Shown piece after piece: positions 12,607 to 24,652 of a stretch of DNA of 64,000 nucleotides (position 1 is its first letter; each line of letters begins with the position of its first letter). Position numbers and translations under genes: made by a program. The stretch comes from Metallyticus violacea. Lineage: Eukaryota > Arthropoda > Insecta > Mantodea > Metallyticidae. The notes below the pieces were generated by a model. That model worked only from the letters and a program-made list of their open reading frames with translations, was not told the origin of the DNA and did not search any database. The stretch covers positions 144,165,501 through 144,229,500 of the forward strand of contig CM060831.1 of NCBI GenBank assembly GCA_030762175.1. The letters are read 5' to 3'.

Positions 12607-14130
12607 TGCACAAGTATGAATCATATAACTTAACTGTAGCTTACTAGTATTTTTATGTGTGAACAAGGCTCTATGTCGGCGAGACAAAATTTTATCTCCT
12701 CTAGCCCTTGCTCTCTGACGTGTTACGTCGCTACCTTTAGTTAGATTTTTTCCAGCTCTCCACATTATTGAGTGCACTTTGAACTTTCATTCGATTGAAG
12801 CCTCAAGGTACTCGCCCAATTTTTTGTGCTTTTTATTACAGTAACTTTTAACTGAATTGAACCATTTTTCAATATAATCAATTATAATGTATTACTTGGA
12901 ATTCAACAACTTTTTGAAAGAAATCTGAGAATATAAAGCTATTAATTTTGTCATAAAACATGTATTCAATATGAATAGCCTGCGGAAATACTGAAATTTG
13001 ATTTCAGTCACATTTTGTTGTAATACTTAGAAACATCCTAAGCAACATAAGTAGAGCTTTTAATGCAAAAATGGCACATCTTTTCCTTAATAATGAATCT
13101 GTGATCAACAGATGTACATAGATACTGAGTATATTAACTTTTGTAACTTAATTATGTTGTTATAGAGCATACGTTAATTATGCAATTAAAATAATTATGG
13201 AACTGACGAGCTCATGACGTATTTGACAAATTCGCAAGCTTTGAACTTAATCTGCCATGAATGCTGCTAACTTTTGGCATGACGACAACACAGTTGCAAT
13301 GGGCACTGCAAACTCTAGGTAAGTTTGCTTGGAACCTTACCGTTGATATCATTTTAATGATCGCTTCAGCATTACTTAGGCATTTAAGATACAGTTGCAT
13401 ATTCATTATAAAAGACCAGTTCATTGAAAACGAAACGATAGTTTTATATTTGCTCCACCAGGGTAGCTGGAATAATAAAGACGCCCTTTCCCTACCTTTA
13501 TATGCAACACAGAAAAAAAAAAAAAAAAAAGAACGGTCCCTAATTTTAACATTTGGTTCACGCCATTCTCATAAATATTCACACGCAATTTTCCATACTT
13601 CCTGCCTCCCTTCATGATCAGCAGCGGCTCTGAAATGCGATCCATGTACCTATTAACGGTAACTCTCAAAGGAGCAGTGGGTAGGAGGGTGAGAATGCTA
13701 CCCCATCCCCTAACGGAGCACACGAGATCTCGCACACCGCGAGACGTGTATCACGCAACTCCTCCGTAAACACTACACGTCCATTGATCAATCAGATCAA
13801 AGCCTCAAATAATAACATTAGACGTTCTTGCCACGGATCACTTCAGAGCGTGAGGAACACGCATTTAAGTACTCTAAGCCTTGGTCAAAACCAAAAGACA
13901 ACCCCAATTAAATTTACCCCATACTCCCAATCATAACACGTCGACAAATGTGGCAGTAAACGTTACCATTTCAATAAATTCTTTTTTGGGAAAGTAACAT
14001 GTGTGGTATTGCATATCATTATTGGAATGACTCTAGAAGCATCAGTACATGCAGGAAAAGTATCCCAGTCTCGAATCGTCCTTTCGTCCTACATTTCGAA
14101 GTGTTCCTCTATAATACTTCGGTTGGGCTG
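12607..14130. other. no recognised gene
   Basis: AT-rich sequence with a poly-A run at 13512-13529. A GC-richer patch at about 13620-13870 has no identifiable content. Open frames are short and without domains. Confidence 0.5.
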
Positions 14131-14135
14131 TCTAG

Positions 14136-14169
14136 GCTAGGTTAGGTTAGGTTAGGTTAGGTTAGGTTA
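14136..14169 (+). repeat. interstitial (TTAGG)n telomere-like tract
   Basis: Six near-perfect TTAGG units in a row, the canonical telomere repeat of most insects. The tract is too short for a telomere and lies within ordinary sequence, so it is an interstitial site. It could come from repair of a double-strand break with telomerase or a telomere-like filler, or from chance expansion. Confidence 0.85.
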
Positions 14170-14606
14170 AAAGGTGTGTGTGCTGCTACAATAAGAGGTA
14201 AACGTAAACATATGTGCCTTTATCTTGTTTATGGGGGAGAGCTGAACATATAAATAAAATTCAGTCGCTTTTTGGAACACATTTCTCGGGCTCACCAAAG
14301 AAACAACTGGGAGGGAGTTGGATTCCTATAAAGATATGGTTTAGTAAAACAATGGCGGTGAAATAGTGGCTTAGACTAACGCAGAGAGACCAGTCCACAC
14401 TTCATGCTAAATACTATAGATACCATATGCAAAATATAACACCAAAGTTTTGGGCTGCAGAGGTGGAAGAACGTTCAACATGGCAACGAAGCAATGCAAA
14501 TAATTAGATCAAGGCTAGAGGATATCAACAGGCAGGAAAACGAGGCAGAATGTTATACTAAAGTCTCCTTTAGCCTATCGAATGAAATTAAATTAACCTG
14601 GATTAA

Positions 14607-14608
<2 letters not shown>

Positions 14609-14642
<34 letters not shown>
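14609..14642. repeat. (AT)n microsatellite
   Basis: Perfect AT dinucleotide run of about 17 units. Confidence 0.95.
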
Positions 14643-14645
<3 letters not shown>

Positions 14646-15329
14646 CGTTCTATGAAGAAAGGCGATATCAGGAATTGCCTGGTTGACTGGGAAGTTGAAA
14701 AGCTCAAAAAATAACGGATAGATATAGTAGGAGAATGGGCCCATTTTGTGGAGGGGATGAAAAATGGGTACATATTCTGGCCGAATATACTCACTGAGAA
14801 CATCTGAGAAAAATGCTGTTCCTAGGAAACTTTTTAAACGCAATTAGAGACCGACTAACTGGCATACTGGGACCTTTTTATGAATGAAGCTAAAAGCAAT
14901 TTATTTTTTGGTTAGAATGCAATAACTAGTGTAATTATAAATAACATATCTGTAAACATCATTCTTCCTATTTTTATCGTTTATTTGTTTATTATTACTG
15001 TTATTATTAATATTGTTTTATATTGCATCATTATTTGATCCTTTTCCTAATTGTATATCAACTTAAGCATGTACGGTCTACAGCCTATGCATAAAATATA
15101 TTTGTAATGTGTATATAAAACTTTATAACAATAAAGATACACCTACTATATCTGCTCCAATATCCCTATTATAGATTGGTGATTGCTAAATTGAGGTGCA
15201 TTTATGTATTTTCAGAGATGCGCGCATTTTTCTTGGGGACTATTTATCCTGGAATCATCGGCGTATGACTAAAATGAGCAAAGAAAAGCTGTATAGTATT
15301 TAATTAAACAAAATGCAAAACTTTTAGTT

Positions 15330-15925
15330 GATAAGCAAAGAGAATTGTTTCGAGCAAGCCTACAATATAGTCTTGATAGGAACAAAGCAGCAGGCTTTTT
15401 CCTTGGCGAGAGCGGTGCACTTTGTCCGGTAAACATTACCTCTTACAGATAACGGTCCATTTAATCATTGCTTCAGTTAAAATCGGATGAGAAACAACTC
15501 ATTTGCACATGTCAGGGACAAGGCATTACAGAATACACATAGTAAAGTGAACAAAAAGTCCTATCTGTTTCAGATCAGATCTTCTGCTGACGTGATCACA
15601 ATGCAAACATGCGTCAGTTTTTGTTACTTTCTGAGCCATTGTTCAACTCGTGCGGAATCAAGTAATATCTTTTTCCTAGTTGATGTAGATGAAGCACTGA
15701 CGTTGAATTACTGTAGCACGTCCTCACAAGTTTACCTGTTGTTTTCTTCAATAGTAGCTAAGAGAATCTCGTTATCTATTGACGTTGGTCTTCTTGTCCG
15801 CTCAGCCTTGAGTTCCTGGAACTTCCTTAAACCGCCCGTTCATTCACTGCATCAGCATCCAAAGAATATCCTGTTTTACAGTTGCATTGCTCCCCAGTTT
15901 AAATTCATCGAGCATATAAGCTAAT
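15330..15925 (-). pseudogene. probable mariner remnant (M3-like)
   Basis: The minus strand, read across frameshifts, contains a block like the mariner linker and second helix-turn-helix: FQELKAERTRRPTSIDNEIL followed by LATIEENN. It compares with FKxGDxSLxDxxRxGRPxxxDxxxLxxLIEENP of SETMAR-like transposases. Further along (about 15330-15410), SLLLCSYQDYIVG may be the decayed core strand normally written KxLLCVWWDYxG. A 145-codon plus-strand frame over the same bases (15487-15924) is then only an antisense frame. The degradation is heavy and the assignment is tentative. Confidence 0.5.
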
Positions 15926-15937
15926 TAGTCACCTTTA

Positions 15938-15949
15938 AGGGGGGGGGGG
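15938..15949. repeat. G homopolymer run
   Basis: About 12 consecutive G, unusual in this AT-rich setting. Confidence 0.8.
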
Positions 15950-16084
15950 ACTAATGCTTGACCGTGCTTCTCGGAATAATGGAAAACTCTAGAAAAATTA
16001 TGTATACCATCAGCTTATCAGTCTTACTATTGGCTACAGTTAGTTTCTGTTTTATCTTTGCGGCGGATTTAACTGTGCCACCGA

Positions 16085-16627
16085 TTGAAATTTGAGTTTC
16101 GGGAAAAATCGGACTAACTTTTTTGGTTAACTACGGTTATCTCATTTTCAGATATTCAAGGATAATTTATCGACATGTCGTGTCATTTCTGCATATACAA
16201 CTCTAACTGGGAAAAACTACAGAGTCGTCTGAAAACTCTGCGAGGCTATATCACATGCAAAGGCCACAGTTTCGCGTAACTAACTGGACTAATGCACATC
16301 ACATCATAAATGTTGTTACTGAATATCTGACATGTGTCAGATATGTGTCCTTCACTCTCCCGATATAAAGGTTTAGCTTCGTGTTACTATTTCCTTATCA
16401 TCAAGTTTAAAAGCACCTTCTTGGGAGGCAGTTTCCATCATCAGAAGCAGCGGTGAAGGCCGCGGAGGTCTTTCTGAAAATCCTGCCAAAAATGATTTCT
16501 AGCATTCTTTGAAGACTGGCAAAAACGCTGGGAGAGGTGCATTGCATCCAACGGGAACTAGTTTAAGAAAGGCCCTCAACATTAAAGGGTAAGTAAGCGG
16601 AAAATATGACCATTCCCTATTGAACAG
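16085..16627 (+). pseudogene. mariner remnant (M2 family), 3' half
   Basis: Aligns by eye with the last part of the 43.0-44.2 kb element: a shared segment around CTAACTGGGAAAAACTACAG, then the CACATCA block. Near 16509-16545 the frame reads FEDWQKRWERCIASNGN, the C-terminal signature of SETMAR/mos1-like transposases. A decayed right terminal repeat TATTGAACAG lies at 16618-16627. The 5' half of the transposase is absent. The fragment carries several stops. Confidence 0.75.
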
Positions 16628-17774
16628 AGGGGCTAGAACTGAAGGAAAAGCGAATGCAATATTGCCTTTCTCACGTCAAGTCCAGATATTCTTTCCGTGA
16701 CATGGGTTTACAAGTGAGGCTAGTTCCATCTTTAAGGCTACAAGAACACTTAAAAAAAGCAGATAATTGATTGACAAAACTCCTAACTAGTGTAGAGAGT
16801 CGGCCTTAAGAATGCTTGACTTCATCAGCGAAATTGTCAACGTTAAGATTTATAGTTACATACTCTTAGAATTCATGAAACAAATTGAAAACTTCGAGTT
16901 GACCAATGTCTAACTTCAGGAAGATGTTGCTATAACAAAACACATGAGTGATTCCAAATTTAACATTCAATCAATGATAGTATTTCTTACTATTGTATGA
17001 CAGCAGGTTCCAAATAATATTAATTTACTGCATTTGTTCAACCAATGATGAGACTAGAAGGTACTTGAGACTGTTTAGTAAATAGAAAAACAGATATACA
17101 AGCTGCTGGCTACAAACATTGCTCATTACTTTTAATATAACCCTCCGATTCCCATTTGCAGTTAAGTTCGAACGTTGACAGCACTTGATCCCTTAATGCA
17201 AGCAAATATAGCTGAGGGCTTAGTTTGGCAAGATTCAAAGGAGTAGCATAAATAATTTTCACTCCATTCTCTGTAAGTACTCGAGTCCGGCGTATTTTAT
17301 TTCCACAAAGGCCAGCCATTTCTGTCTGACTGTGTGTATTGTAAACACAGAACGTTTCTTTTCCCTACAGCATAACGAGCAGGCTCTTTGTAGAACACGC
17401 AAATAGCATCTCGGGCGGGCAATTTCTCTCTCAAACGTTACTAATCCTGCTAGCAGATGAAAGGCAGGAGAAAGCCCAGTGGCCGCTCAGAGAGAGACAG
17501 AGAGAGAAAGAGAGAACACGTAGATCCGTCTGTTTTATCCGCAGGTGCCTGAAATACCCAAATCATATGTTGCAGTTTGCTGCTATTCGGTATTTATGAT
17601 AAAAAATAAATAAAATAAATTAGGGACGCATTCTATTGGTTACATCATAGTTTATATTGACTTATTCCACAATCACTTTATAAATTTCTGAAGATTTCTT
17701 TGGCAGCCAGGGGCTACTTTAAGTAGCAATTATGAGTGGCAAGCGATGATTCACAAATAAAACAAAGTGTAAAT
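16628..17774. other. no recognised gene; (AG)-rich run
   Basis: AT-rich sequence without identifiable genes. An imperfect (AG)n tract lies at 17488-17516. Confidence 0.5.
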
Positions 17775-18002
17775 AGTATTTAGTGCCAGTTTTCACTTCT
17801 GAGTCATAAAGTCGGCGGACACTGATGAAATGGTAAGTTAGGAAGCGATTTATTTAACTGCAAAGGCCTACGTTTAGAATAAATCTCCGGCATTTGTTGT
17901 TATTAGGGAAAACCTTGGATAAAACCTCAGTTGATAGAACGATTAAGGCAGACCTCACGCTCAGGAATTCCTGTCTTAGCGACCTCGGCCACTTATGTTG
18001 GT
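17775..18002 (-). mobile_element. SINE A copy 1, degraded
   Basis: The oldest-looking copy of SINE A. Minus orientation: the tail end is at the left (GTTTTCACTTCTGAG..., then GCGGACACTGATGAAATG) and the tRNA-like head is at the right (GCGACCTCGGCCAC). Many substitutions and small deletions separate it from the better copies at 26.4 and 56.9 kb. Confidence 0.7.
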
Positions 18003-19510
18003 ATAAATAAAATGCTATACTTTTGAACAGTTACACAACTTTTAGTGGTTTGCCTTGTGGAGTAAGTCAAAACATGGTCATTTGCTATCTGCTTGACAAG
18101 AGCTCATACAGTCAACAAGACCTTTACAGCAAACTAACAACTTTAAACTTGAAATATGAGAGTTGCTTTAAGGTCTGGTAAATTTTGAAGGGGAGTAATA
18201 ATTTCTTCTGTAACGATCTAAGACAAAAGTTTCAGCAGATGAGATTCATTAATGTTTGACAGCATCATCTAGTCGGATCGAGTTTATATGAACTTTGCAT
18301 CAGTGTTGAAGTCAATTTATTTTTATATAAATGAATTTAAACACAGCTATGCATACAACCACGAGAACAGACCTGTGAAAAGCAACCTAAGATAATGTAC
18401 AACTCAGGTTTGAACATGACTAGACCTTGCTATCCGCTCTGTGACTGTCTGTTGTTTCTGTCTAGATTCTTCATAAGTCAGTATTAGGACTCTGACATTT
18501 AGACCCATTCAGAATATACTACAACACACTTCACTAAATTGTAGTAGAGCAGATATGTACTGATTTCGCCTAACAATCAAAGGAATGTATCCTTTTTGCC
18601 AAATGATCACAGGAATTCTCTAAAACGGGCTTGAAAGTGCGAGTTTTACACATTTTATTAATATTCTCTTTATTACCACGCAAACTTCATTATAAACAGT
18701 TCTACTATTCTTACCACCAGATATTGCTAACAAACTAACGCCATATAGGTGTATTATTATTTTTATTAATTTTTTATTTTATTGTCTGCAATACAGCCTG
18801 ATTTCTGGTACATGTATCAGGGCGTATTATTCCAGTTTCTTTATTATTTTATTTTACATTTTATATCCATCTTTTAATTAGTTGAATGTACAGAACTACA
18901 TTACTAAATAGCTAAATTATCTAAAACTACTACAACAAATTTACGTAATATATTTTATAAAACTTTATCAACATACTACAACTATTGCTAACCAGTAGTA
19001 GTTTGAATACATTGTTCAGTATTTAATGATATTTTAAAATGTTCCAAATTGTGTTTCATAATATTCAATGTGCATGTGCATTCTTCTCCTATATGCACTT
19101 GCTGTTGCTCGGCTTCCTGGCTGCTCCCACACTGGACACCAGAGAGGTAGCTGCCGGTCTCAAGCGTCAGCTGGTTGTTTGAGGTTAAGGTTATAAAGTT
19201 ACATACGTCGCTTCTTGTTCCTAGTAGTGCAGAGTTCTGTGTATTCTTCATTTACTTCCTTCGTTGTGTCTTTCGTTGTTAATTGCTTCTTTAACTGTTG
19301 CACTTAGATGTTGTGTGTTCTGATAATGTTCTCCTTCAATTCTTTTCGTACAGTCTTTGTATCATATTCCCTCTCTATTTTTCCTCTGTACTATTCTTTT
19401 TTCGACCTCTTCCTACCTATCAGTGATCTGCCAATTTATTTTCCTCTGCTGGTTGTTATTTCTTCATTCTGCTCAGTTTTGATGTTGCTAATCACTTGTC
19501 ATTTCGTTTG
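18003..19510. other. no recognised gene
   Basis: AT-rich sequence. A minus-strand 87-codon frame at 18988-19251 shows no recognisable domain. Confidence 0.45.
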
Positions 19511-19513
19511 GGG

Positions 19514-19514
<1 letters not shown>

Positions 19515-19549
<35 letters not shown>
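19515..19549. repeat. (TTA)n microsatellite
   Basis: Near-perfect trinucleotide run of about 11 units. It generates artificial poly-Ile and poly-Asn frames on the two strands. Confidence 0.95.
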
Positions 19550-19550
<1 letters not shown>

Positions 19551-19554
19551 ATAG

Positions 19555-19690
19555 TCCATATCAGATCTTCGTTTTATTTTTCCCCACATACTGACCTGGC
19601 CGGCAGCAGGAAGCACACAGTACTGTTGCCCACCCCCAGCCCGCCGCGCGATAGGGAAAGTACTGAAAATGTGGTTACATTTTTTCACAG
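19555..19690 (+). repeat. dispersed repeat R2, copy 1
   Basis: Similar to the reverse complement of 20075-20230. The clearest shared block is the TCTTCGTTTT(A/G)TTTTTC segment followed by CACA and GACC. In translation both give SSF-FSPHTD before diverging. The class is unknown. Confidence 0.5.
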
Positions 19691-20074
19691 AAGATGACAT
19701 TTTCTTTCCCGGTTCGGCAGGCTGTAAGGTAAGCATTTCAGTAATATGTAGCAGTATGTGCTGATATACAGGTAAATCTCACTTGTTGTGCTAATTTCGC
19801 AGTGACTGTTCTAATCGAGCAGCTATATCGACCAGTTTTTCCTGTGTTTCCACATGAAACCTGCCCCTTATTTTCTTTCCATCACTGATACTGTTTTGAA
19901 TTTAAGCACTAATTATGCGAACTGTGGATCTATCAGGAAATGCACATTCTTTAAATTATGCACACAATGAGAACAAAAGTTACAGCGAATAAAAATACAT
20001 TGTTCTGTATTAAATCTTCGAACAGAGAAGTTAAATGCAATAACACAGTAATACCTCACTCTTCCGAACCTAAT

Positions 20075-20230
20075 TACTCATTAATTGGCCTTTTCAGCGA
20101 ATGAGTATACCCGTTCTTGACTCTGGGTGTGTGCAGCTGTGAGCTGTCAGCTTCGGACTGGTCCGTGTGCGGAGAAAAACAAAACGAAGACTCGATATAT
20201 AACACCTTTTCAACCAATAGGAACACACGT
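20075..20230 (-). repeat. dispersed repeat R2, copy 2
   Basis: Inverted partner of 19555-19690, about 0.5 kb away. Read on minus, the region upstream of the shared block has ATTGG and TTATATAT motifs spaced like a Pol II promoter, which would suit an old LTR. No second LTR, primer-binding site or gag/pol frame is present to confirm that. Confidence 0.45.
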
Positions 20231-20787
20231 GTCCCGTGCGAGATATACGGGTTGGTGTGTGACAAAATACATATCTTTTCAAGTTTTTTTTTAAATTTAT
20301 ATATTTTTAAATGACATGCAGGTATTCCTGTACAATGATGAAGATGCTATAAGCCTTTCTCATATATTGATATTAAATTCGAAATATGGCATTCGCCTTG
20401 AAATTGAAGTTGGTCAGCAAGTACACGAGTATCAACCATTGTTTTCAATTGAAATAACGTATTTACGCAAATCTAATGAGCACTTTTTTGAACCAATACA
20501 GTTTTCAAAATTATGGTGCGCATTAGATTAGATCGCGTACTAGATTCGATTGCAAATTCGCTACGTAATTCGCGAGTAACTTCATTCGAATTTATTGTTT
20601 ATTACGTCATAATGCATTGCTGCAATTCTCGATTTCGCTGCCATTATTGTTGGCATGTTGTCGTATAGAGAGAGCTCTTTGAATAGTACGTAGTGCGCAA
20701 TGAAGGGCAAACAGAGAAGAACATCTTGTGATGCTACTTTCAAGCTGGAAAAAATAATAATAGCAGAAAGACAGGAAGAGAGTTCAA

Positions 20788-21042
20788 TGTAGCTGAGAGT
20801 AACGTTCACTTGAGGTCTGGGGTTCGAATTCTATCAGGACCGTTTTTCCTGATTGAGGTTTTTTCCAGGTTTTCCTCAGTCCTCATAAAAGTCAAATGCC
20901 GAGGAGGTACCCTAAACTTAGGCCTGGAACGTTTCCTTCCTTAAAAAATCCTTTCCCAATATATCATTTCATTTCCCGTATCATCAGTGTCCACCGCCAA
21001 TTGTACCTCAGTAGTAAAAACGGGCGTCAAACACCATTAAAA
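20788..21042 (+). mobile_element. SINE A copy 2
   Basis: Plus orientation. Box B GGGGTTCGAATTC near 20819, then the conserved CAGGTTTTCCTCAGTCCTCA (20870-20889), CTTAGGCCTGGAACGTTTCC (20917-20936) and, near the end, AGTAGTAAAAACGGGCGT. The head upstream of box B is degraded. The sequence ends with a short A-rich tail at about 21036-21042. Confidence 0.85.
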
Positions 21043-22270
21043 GTAGGAATTGACATAATTTGCAATTAAAACTAGTAGAAAGAAATTCAATGGTCCTCTC
21101 AAAGGAAGACATCTTGACATTGAAGAAAAAGTTTTGAAATTCGTACATGAAAGGAGGAAGAACGGGCAACCTGTGACTAGTGACACCATAAGAAATAACT
21201 TTTTCTTCTTCGACCTACCCCACCTGTCCTGGTAACAGCAAGAGTTGGATTTTGTCCTATGCGCTACAAGATGTAACAATATTCCACTTACACATTCTGT
21301 GCTCTGATCGTTTTATGAAGCGGGCGGACTTATCTCTAAGATGCCGTACAACAATATGCAAAAATTTTTTTTTATGATTTTAAGTTTCAAATTTGGAGTA
21401 CACATTACATTCAATGTCGCATTAGATTCGCGTAAATACGATATATTTGTTAATATACTTAGCAATGAGAAGTGGGAACTAGTTTTATTTTTCATTCGAG
21501 GGAGACAATAAAGGAAGATAGATGCACGGGACTATATTATTTTCGATCAAAAGTGAACGCGAGTTTTGTTTTTTTCAATTTCACCGCTTCACTTACAAAG
21601 TGTACGTATAGTGGAATAAAGATTTATGTCATTTAATTATAGCTATTTATGCATTACTTCTCCAGTTTTTGCTTGAGTCGCGCAATATCGCTGCGACAAA
21701 TTATATAATTGAATTTTTCTTTGCAATTTTTCTCCATTGTTCCAATTTCCTTCAGAGCAAAATTACTTTGGATTATACAGAAACGAAGATATATAGTTCA
21801 CACTTTTTCCTTCTGAACCTAGCAGTCAAATTTTAATGTCCTTAAAAATAGTTCACTGAGCAAATTGGCTTAAGGGTGGCGTTCAAAACTCCCATTTAGG
21901 TAACGGAACTCAAACTTCTGCAGAATTAGTAATAAAATTTGAACTAAAATTAAAATAGGGAGGATGTAAAATGTTGAGGCTCTTCTTGTACCAATTCCTA
22001 GTCGCGAAAGCAAATGGGTTGGATTCCTCCTTAACAAAGGTCCCTCAGAGAACTGATATCTTTCAAAAAGTAAACAAAAATAATAGAGAAGGGCCATGAG
22101 ACAACGCAGACGATGGACAATTTGTGCAAAAAACAGACCGAAAGTTTGTACACAAATTACCATTTGGACAATCACAGACAAAGATCCATATTGAAGACTG
22201 AACTTAGATTTAAATGGTCACACGTTACAGTGCTAAAGCATAACATATAGATATAAATGTCGATTTTTTA
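21043..22270. other. no recognised gene
   Basis: AT-rich sequence with no identifiable gene or repeat. A 103-codon minus frame at 21870-22181 shows no domain I recognise. Confidence 0.5.
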
Positions 22271-22562
22271 TTGATTTGGTTTATTTATGGACACTCTTTA
22301 ACAGCTCAGGTCATCAGCGTCCCATTCAATTCAGGGCGTGAAACATCCGACAAATTTTGCTCAGAGGCCTCTTCTTTCAGGCTTGAAGTTCTTTTACGTG
22401 CCGTAAATGTACGACACGGGACCCACGGTTTTACTTACTTTCCGAAGGAAGCCATACTTAGGATTTTTACGTCCGAAAAAATCCATCGACCCTGGCCGGG
22501 TTTGAACCCGCGATCTTGACTTTAGGAGGCAAGTATGGTTACCACTACACCACCAGAACCGA
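22271..22562 (-). mobile_element. SINE B copy 2
   Basis: A nearly full-length, well-preserved copy. On minus it starts with the 73-nt tRNA-like head (22490-22562: box A region around GTGTAGTGGTAACCAT, box B GGGTTTGAACCCG as read on plus), then the body, then a T-rich (A-rich on minus) tail at 22271. The head resembles a glycine-type tRNA in length and in the D-loop sequence. The open plus-strand frame across it is antisense and non-coding. Confidence 0.9.
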
Positions 22563-23049
22563 GAAGACTGCTTGGATAATATACAGTAAACTATTAAATT
22601 AAATTTTTAAATCCATTTTGTTATAGCAGGATGATGATGCTAGGAAAATGGAAAGGGAAATGCACGTTTTTGACAGTCTGGTATCATTCATACATAGAAA
22701 TACAAGTTAAAATAATGTAGATCTAAGGCAAACTGCTCAAATATCGCTATTTTAACACTTACTGCTATAGTGAATCGTTTTAGCTACTACCATGGATATC
22801 TCTGAAATGAAAGGTGCTATTGATGCGCTTTTTTCACCGAATTGAAATTCAGGCATGCGTATATCACGTACTCCATACAATTTCAACAATTATTAGAATG
22901 TGTATTTACAGTTATCGTTATTTAATTTTTTATGCTTTTATTTATAAGTTTACTGTTATAAGGAGCTATGCAATAGCAATTGTTACTGTTCTTGTGTATA
23001 ACATCTCTCCCATGTAAATAGGACGGGATCAGCATGCACGGCCACCAGG

Positions 23050-23452
23050 CCCAAACGAAGAGCGATATTTTCAGGAATGAGCACCTCCAAGGGCCGGCCT
23101 GCACGCTCTTCGTCTTCAATGCTTTCTCGACCCATTCGAAAAAGTTGGCACATTCTTTTACGGTAGAATATGAGGAGGATGCTTCCCCATATACATCGTG
23201 CAATCGCTGTTTAATTTCATTTGGAGTAAGTCTTTCTTTTGTAAAGAACTTAATAATAGCTCGAAACTTCATTTTGAACATGTCACAATCTTCTACACAT
23301 GCCTTTTTTATGCAACTATATGTGAACAACTGAACTCAGTGGAGCAGAAGTTACAGTTGCAAGTATTTACTTAACAGATAAGGTATGACACCAGATAAGG
23401 CTTTTGTGAAGGCGTTAACCCATATTGGCAAGTCCGGAAACTTATGGACCTA
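23050..23452 (-). mobile_element. mariner M1 fragment (5' end only)
   Basis: 5' third of the same element as 57991-59280. The right end at 23432-23452 is the terminal inverted repeat (GGAAACTTATGGACCTA). Then comes an untranslated leader, and a minus frame whose conserved part (about 23080-23270) contains FFTKERLTPNEIKQRL and SYSTVKECANFFEWVEKAL, the first helix-turn-helix and following linker of a mariner transposase. Similarity stops near 23050, so the catalytic domain and second terminal repeat are missing. Confidence 0.85.
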
Positions 23453-24503
23453 CCCTTGAATGATTACATTACCATACCTCTAAGAATGCTGCACAGGGTC
23501 ACGGAAAGTGTCTGCTAACTGTTGTGTTAGCACTATCTTTTGTTCGATAATTCAGTTTCTAAGACAACTACTGTGTAGAAATAAAAACAAATGCACAGCA
23601 GAAGGACGCCTGACAATGTGATAATCACATTGAGCACTTTCTATTGTGAATATTTAAAGCAAAGTTGAGAAGTACACAGTACAAAATGTGATTTTTTCCT
23701 GACATACGCTCATAGGAACTTTTTACTAGTTTTGACTAGCTCTACCTGCAGTTAGGTGATACTTTCTTGTGCATTGGCAGATCGTGTATTTCCAAAATAA
23801 GTATCCTTATAAATACTTAGATAGAACATTATATTTGCTTATAAATTTGAATGTCTATATCATTGGTTGCAGACTTGAACTGGAATATGAAGTGCAATGG
23901 TTTCAGGACATGAAAGCTATTCTCAAAACGCCCCAAATAACAGCGTTAGGCCACAGAGACTGGGAGATTCAGTGTTACTTATAGGAAATGCAACCAAGAC
24001 GACCCCAAGAGATCCAAGGCTTTGTGATAACCAAAATCTGAGAGAGCTCTATTCTCAAAACGACTGCCTCTTTCTGAATCAAAGAAAAGCTTTGCCTTCT
24101 GTGTATTGAATCTTCTTGCTCTGCCTCTGGAGAGAATCCTCTTTATTTTTGTATGATTGATTATTGATTCTCCTGTCGATCGCCTCCACGTGGGTTATGA
24201 CCCGCTTTTTCATTGGTCACCTCTACATATTCACAGTTCCACACGTGTAACCTTACTGTGCCCACAGCATGTATGCAATTGTGTTTCTCTGAAAGTTTGT
24301 AAAATAAATTAACTTCGCAGTGAAGTGCCTTTTTTATACCGTTTGACTGTAGAAAAAAAGTTACACTTGAATTCAGAAATAACCCCTTGGTTATTCGCAT
24401 TAATTATAAAGTATCTAAAATTTATTTGTTATTAAAATAATATGATTTAATGTACATTATATATTTTAAGAAAATAAGGTATGAATTACGGATATTATAG
24501 ATA

Positions 24504-24582
24504 GGCGTCGGCTTCGGTAGTACGGAGTAACAGCTGTTATCGAAAACCAACATTCAGGGGTTCAAACCCAGTTGAAGTGGCC
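24504..24582 (+). repeat. tRNA-like SINE head or tRNA pseudogene
   Basis: A good box B (GGGGTTCAAACCC at 24557-24569) is preceded about 45 bases upstream by a box A-like GGCTTCGGTAG. No recognisable SINE body follows. The M1 mariner begins about 70 bp downstream. Confidence 0.45.
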
Positions 24583-24652
24583 CTTAGAATAAGAAATAGT
24601 ATTTTGTTGTACGATATAACTACGAATAGTAGTTTTAAGGGACGCACAAGGG

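Noticed and set aside
13261..13617. 118-codon frame with a poly-Lys run
   Set aside because: The run is a poly-A tract and the rest has no recognisable domain. The overlapping minus frame is equally open.
14553..14843. Minus-strand 96-codon frame with Ile-Tyr repeats
   Set aside because: The frame is produced by the (AT)n microsatellite. No domain lies outside it.
15487..15924. 145-codon plus frame, the longest in the window
   Set aside because: The opposite strand gives a mariner-like HTH and linker block, so this frame is more likely antisense to a decayed transposase.
19308..19697. 129-codon plus frame as a membrane protein
   Set aside because: The hydrophobic look comes from T-rich sequence and the (TTA)n run, and the end lies in repeat R2.
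22271..22519. Open plus frame as a protein-coding exon
   Set aside because: It is the antisense of SINE B. Near-identical frames recur at 40923-41210, 52742-53041, 55842-56114 and 62729-62935 only because the SINE recurs.
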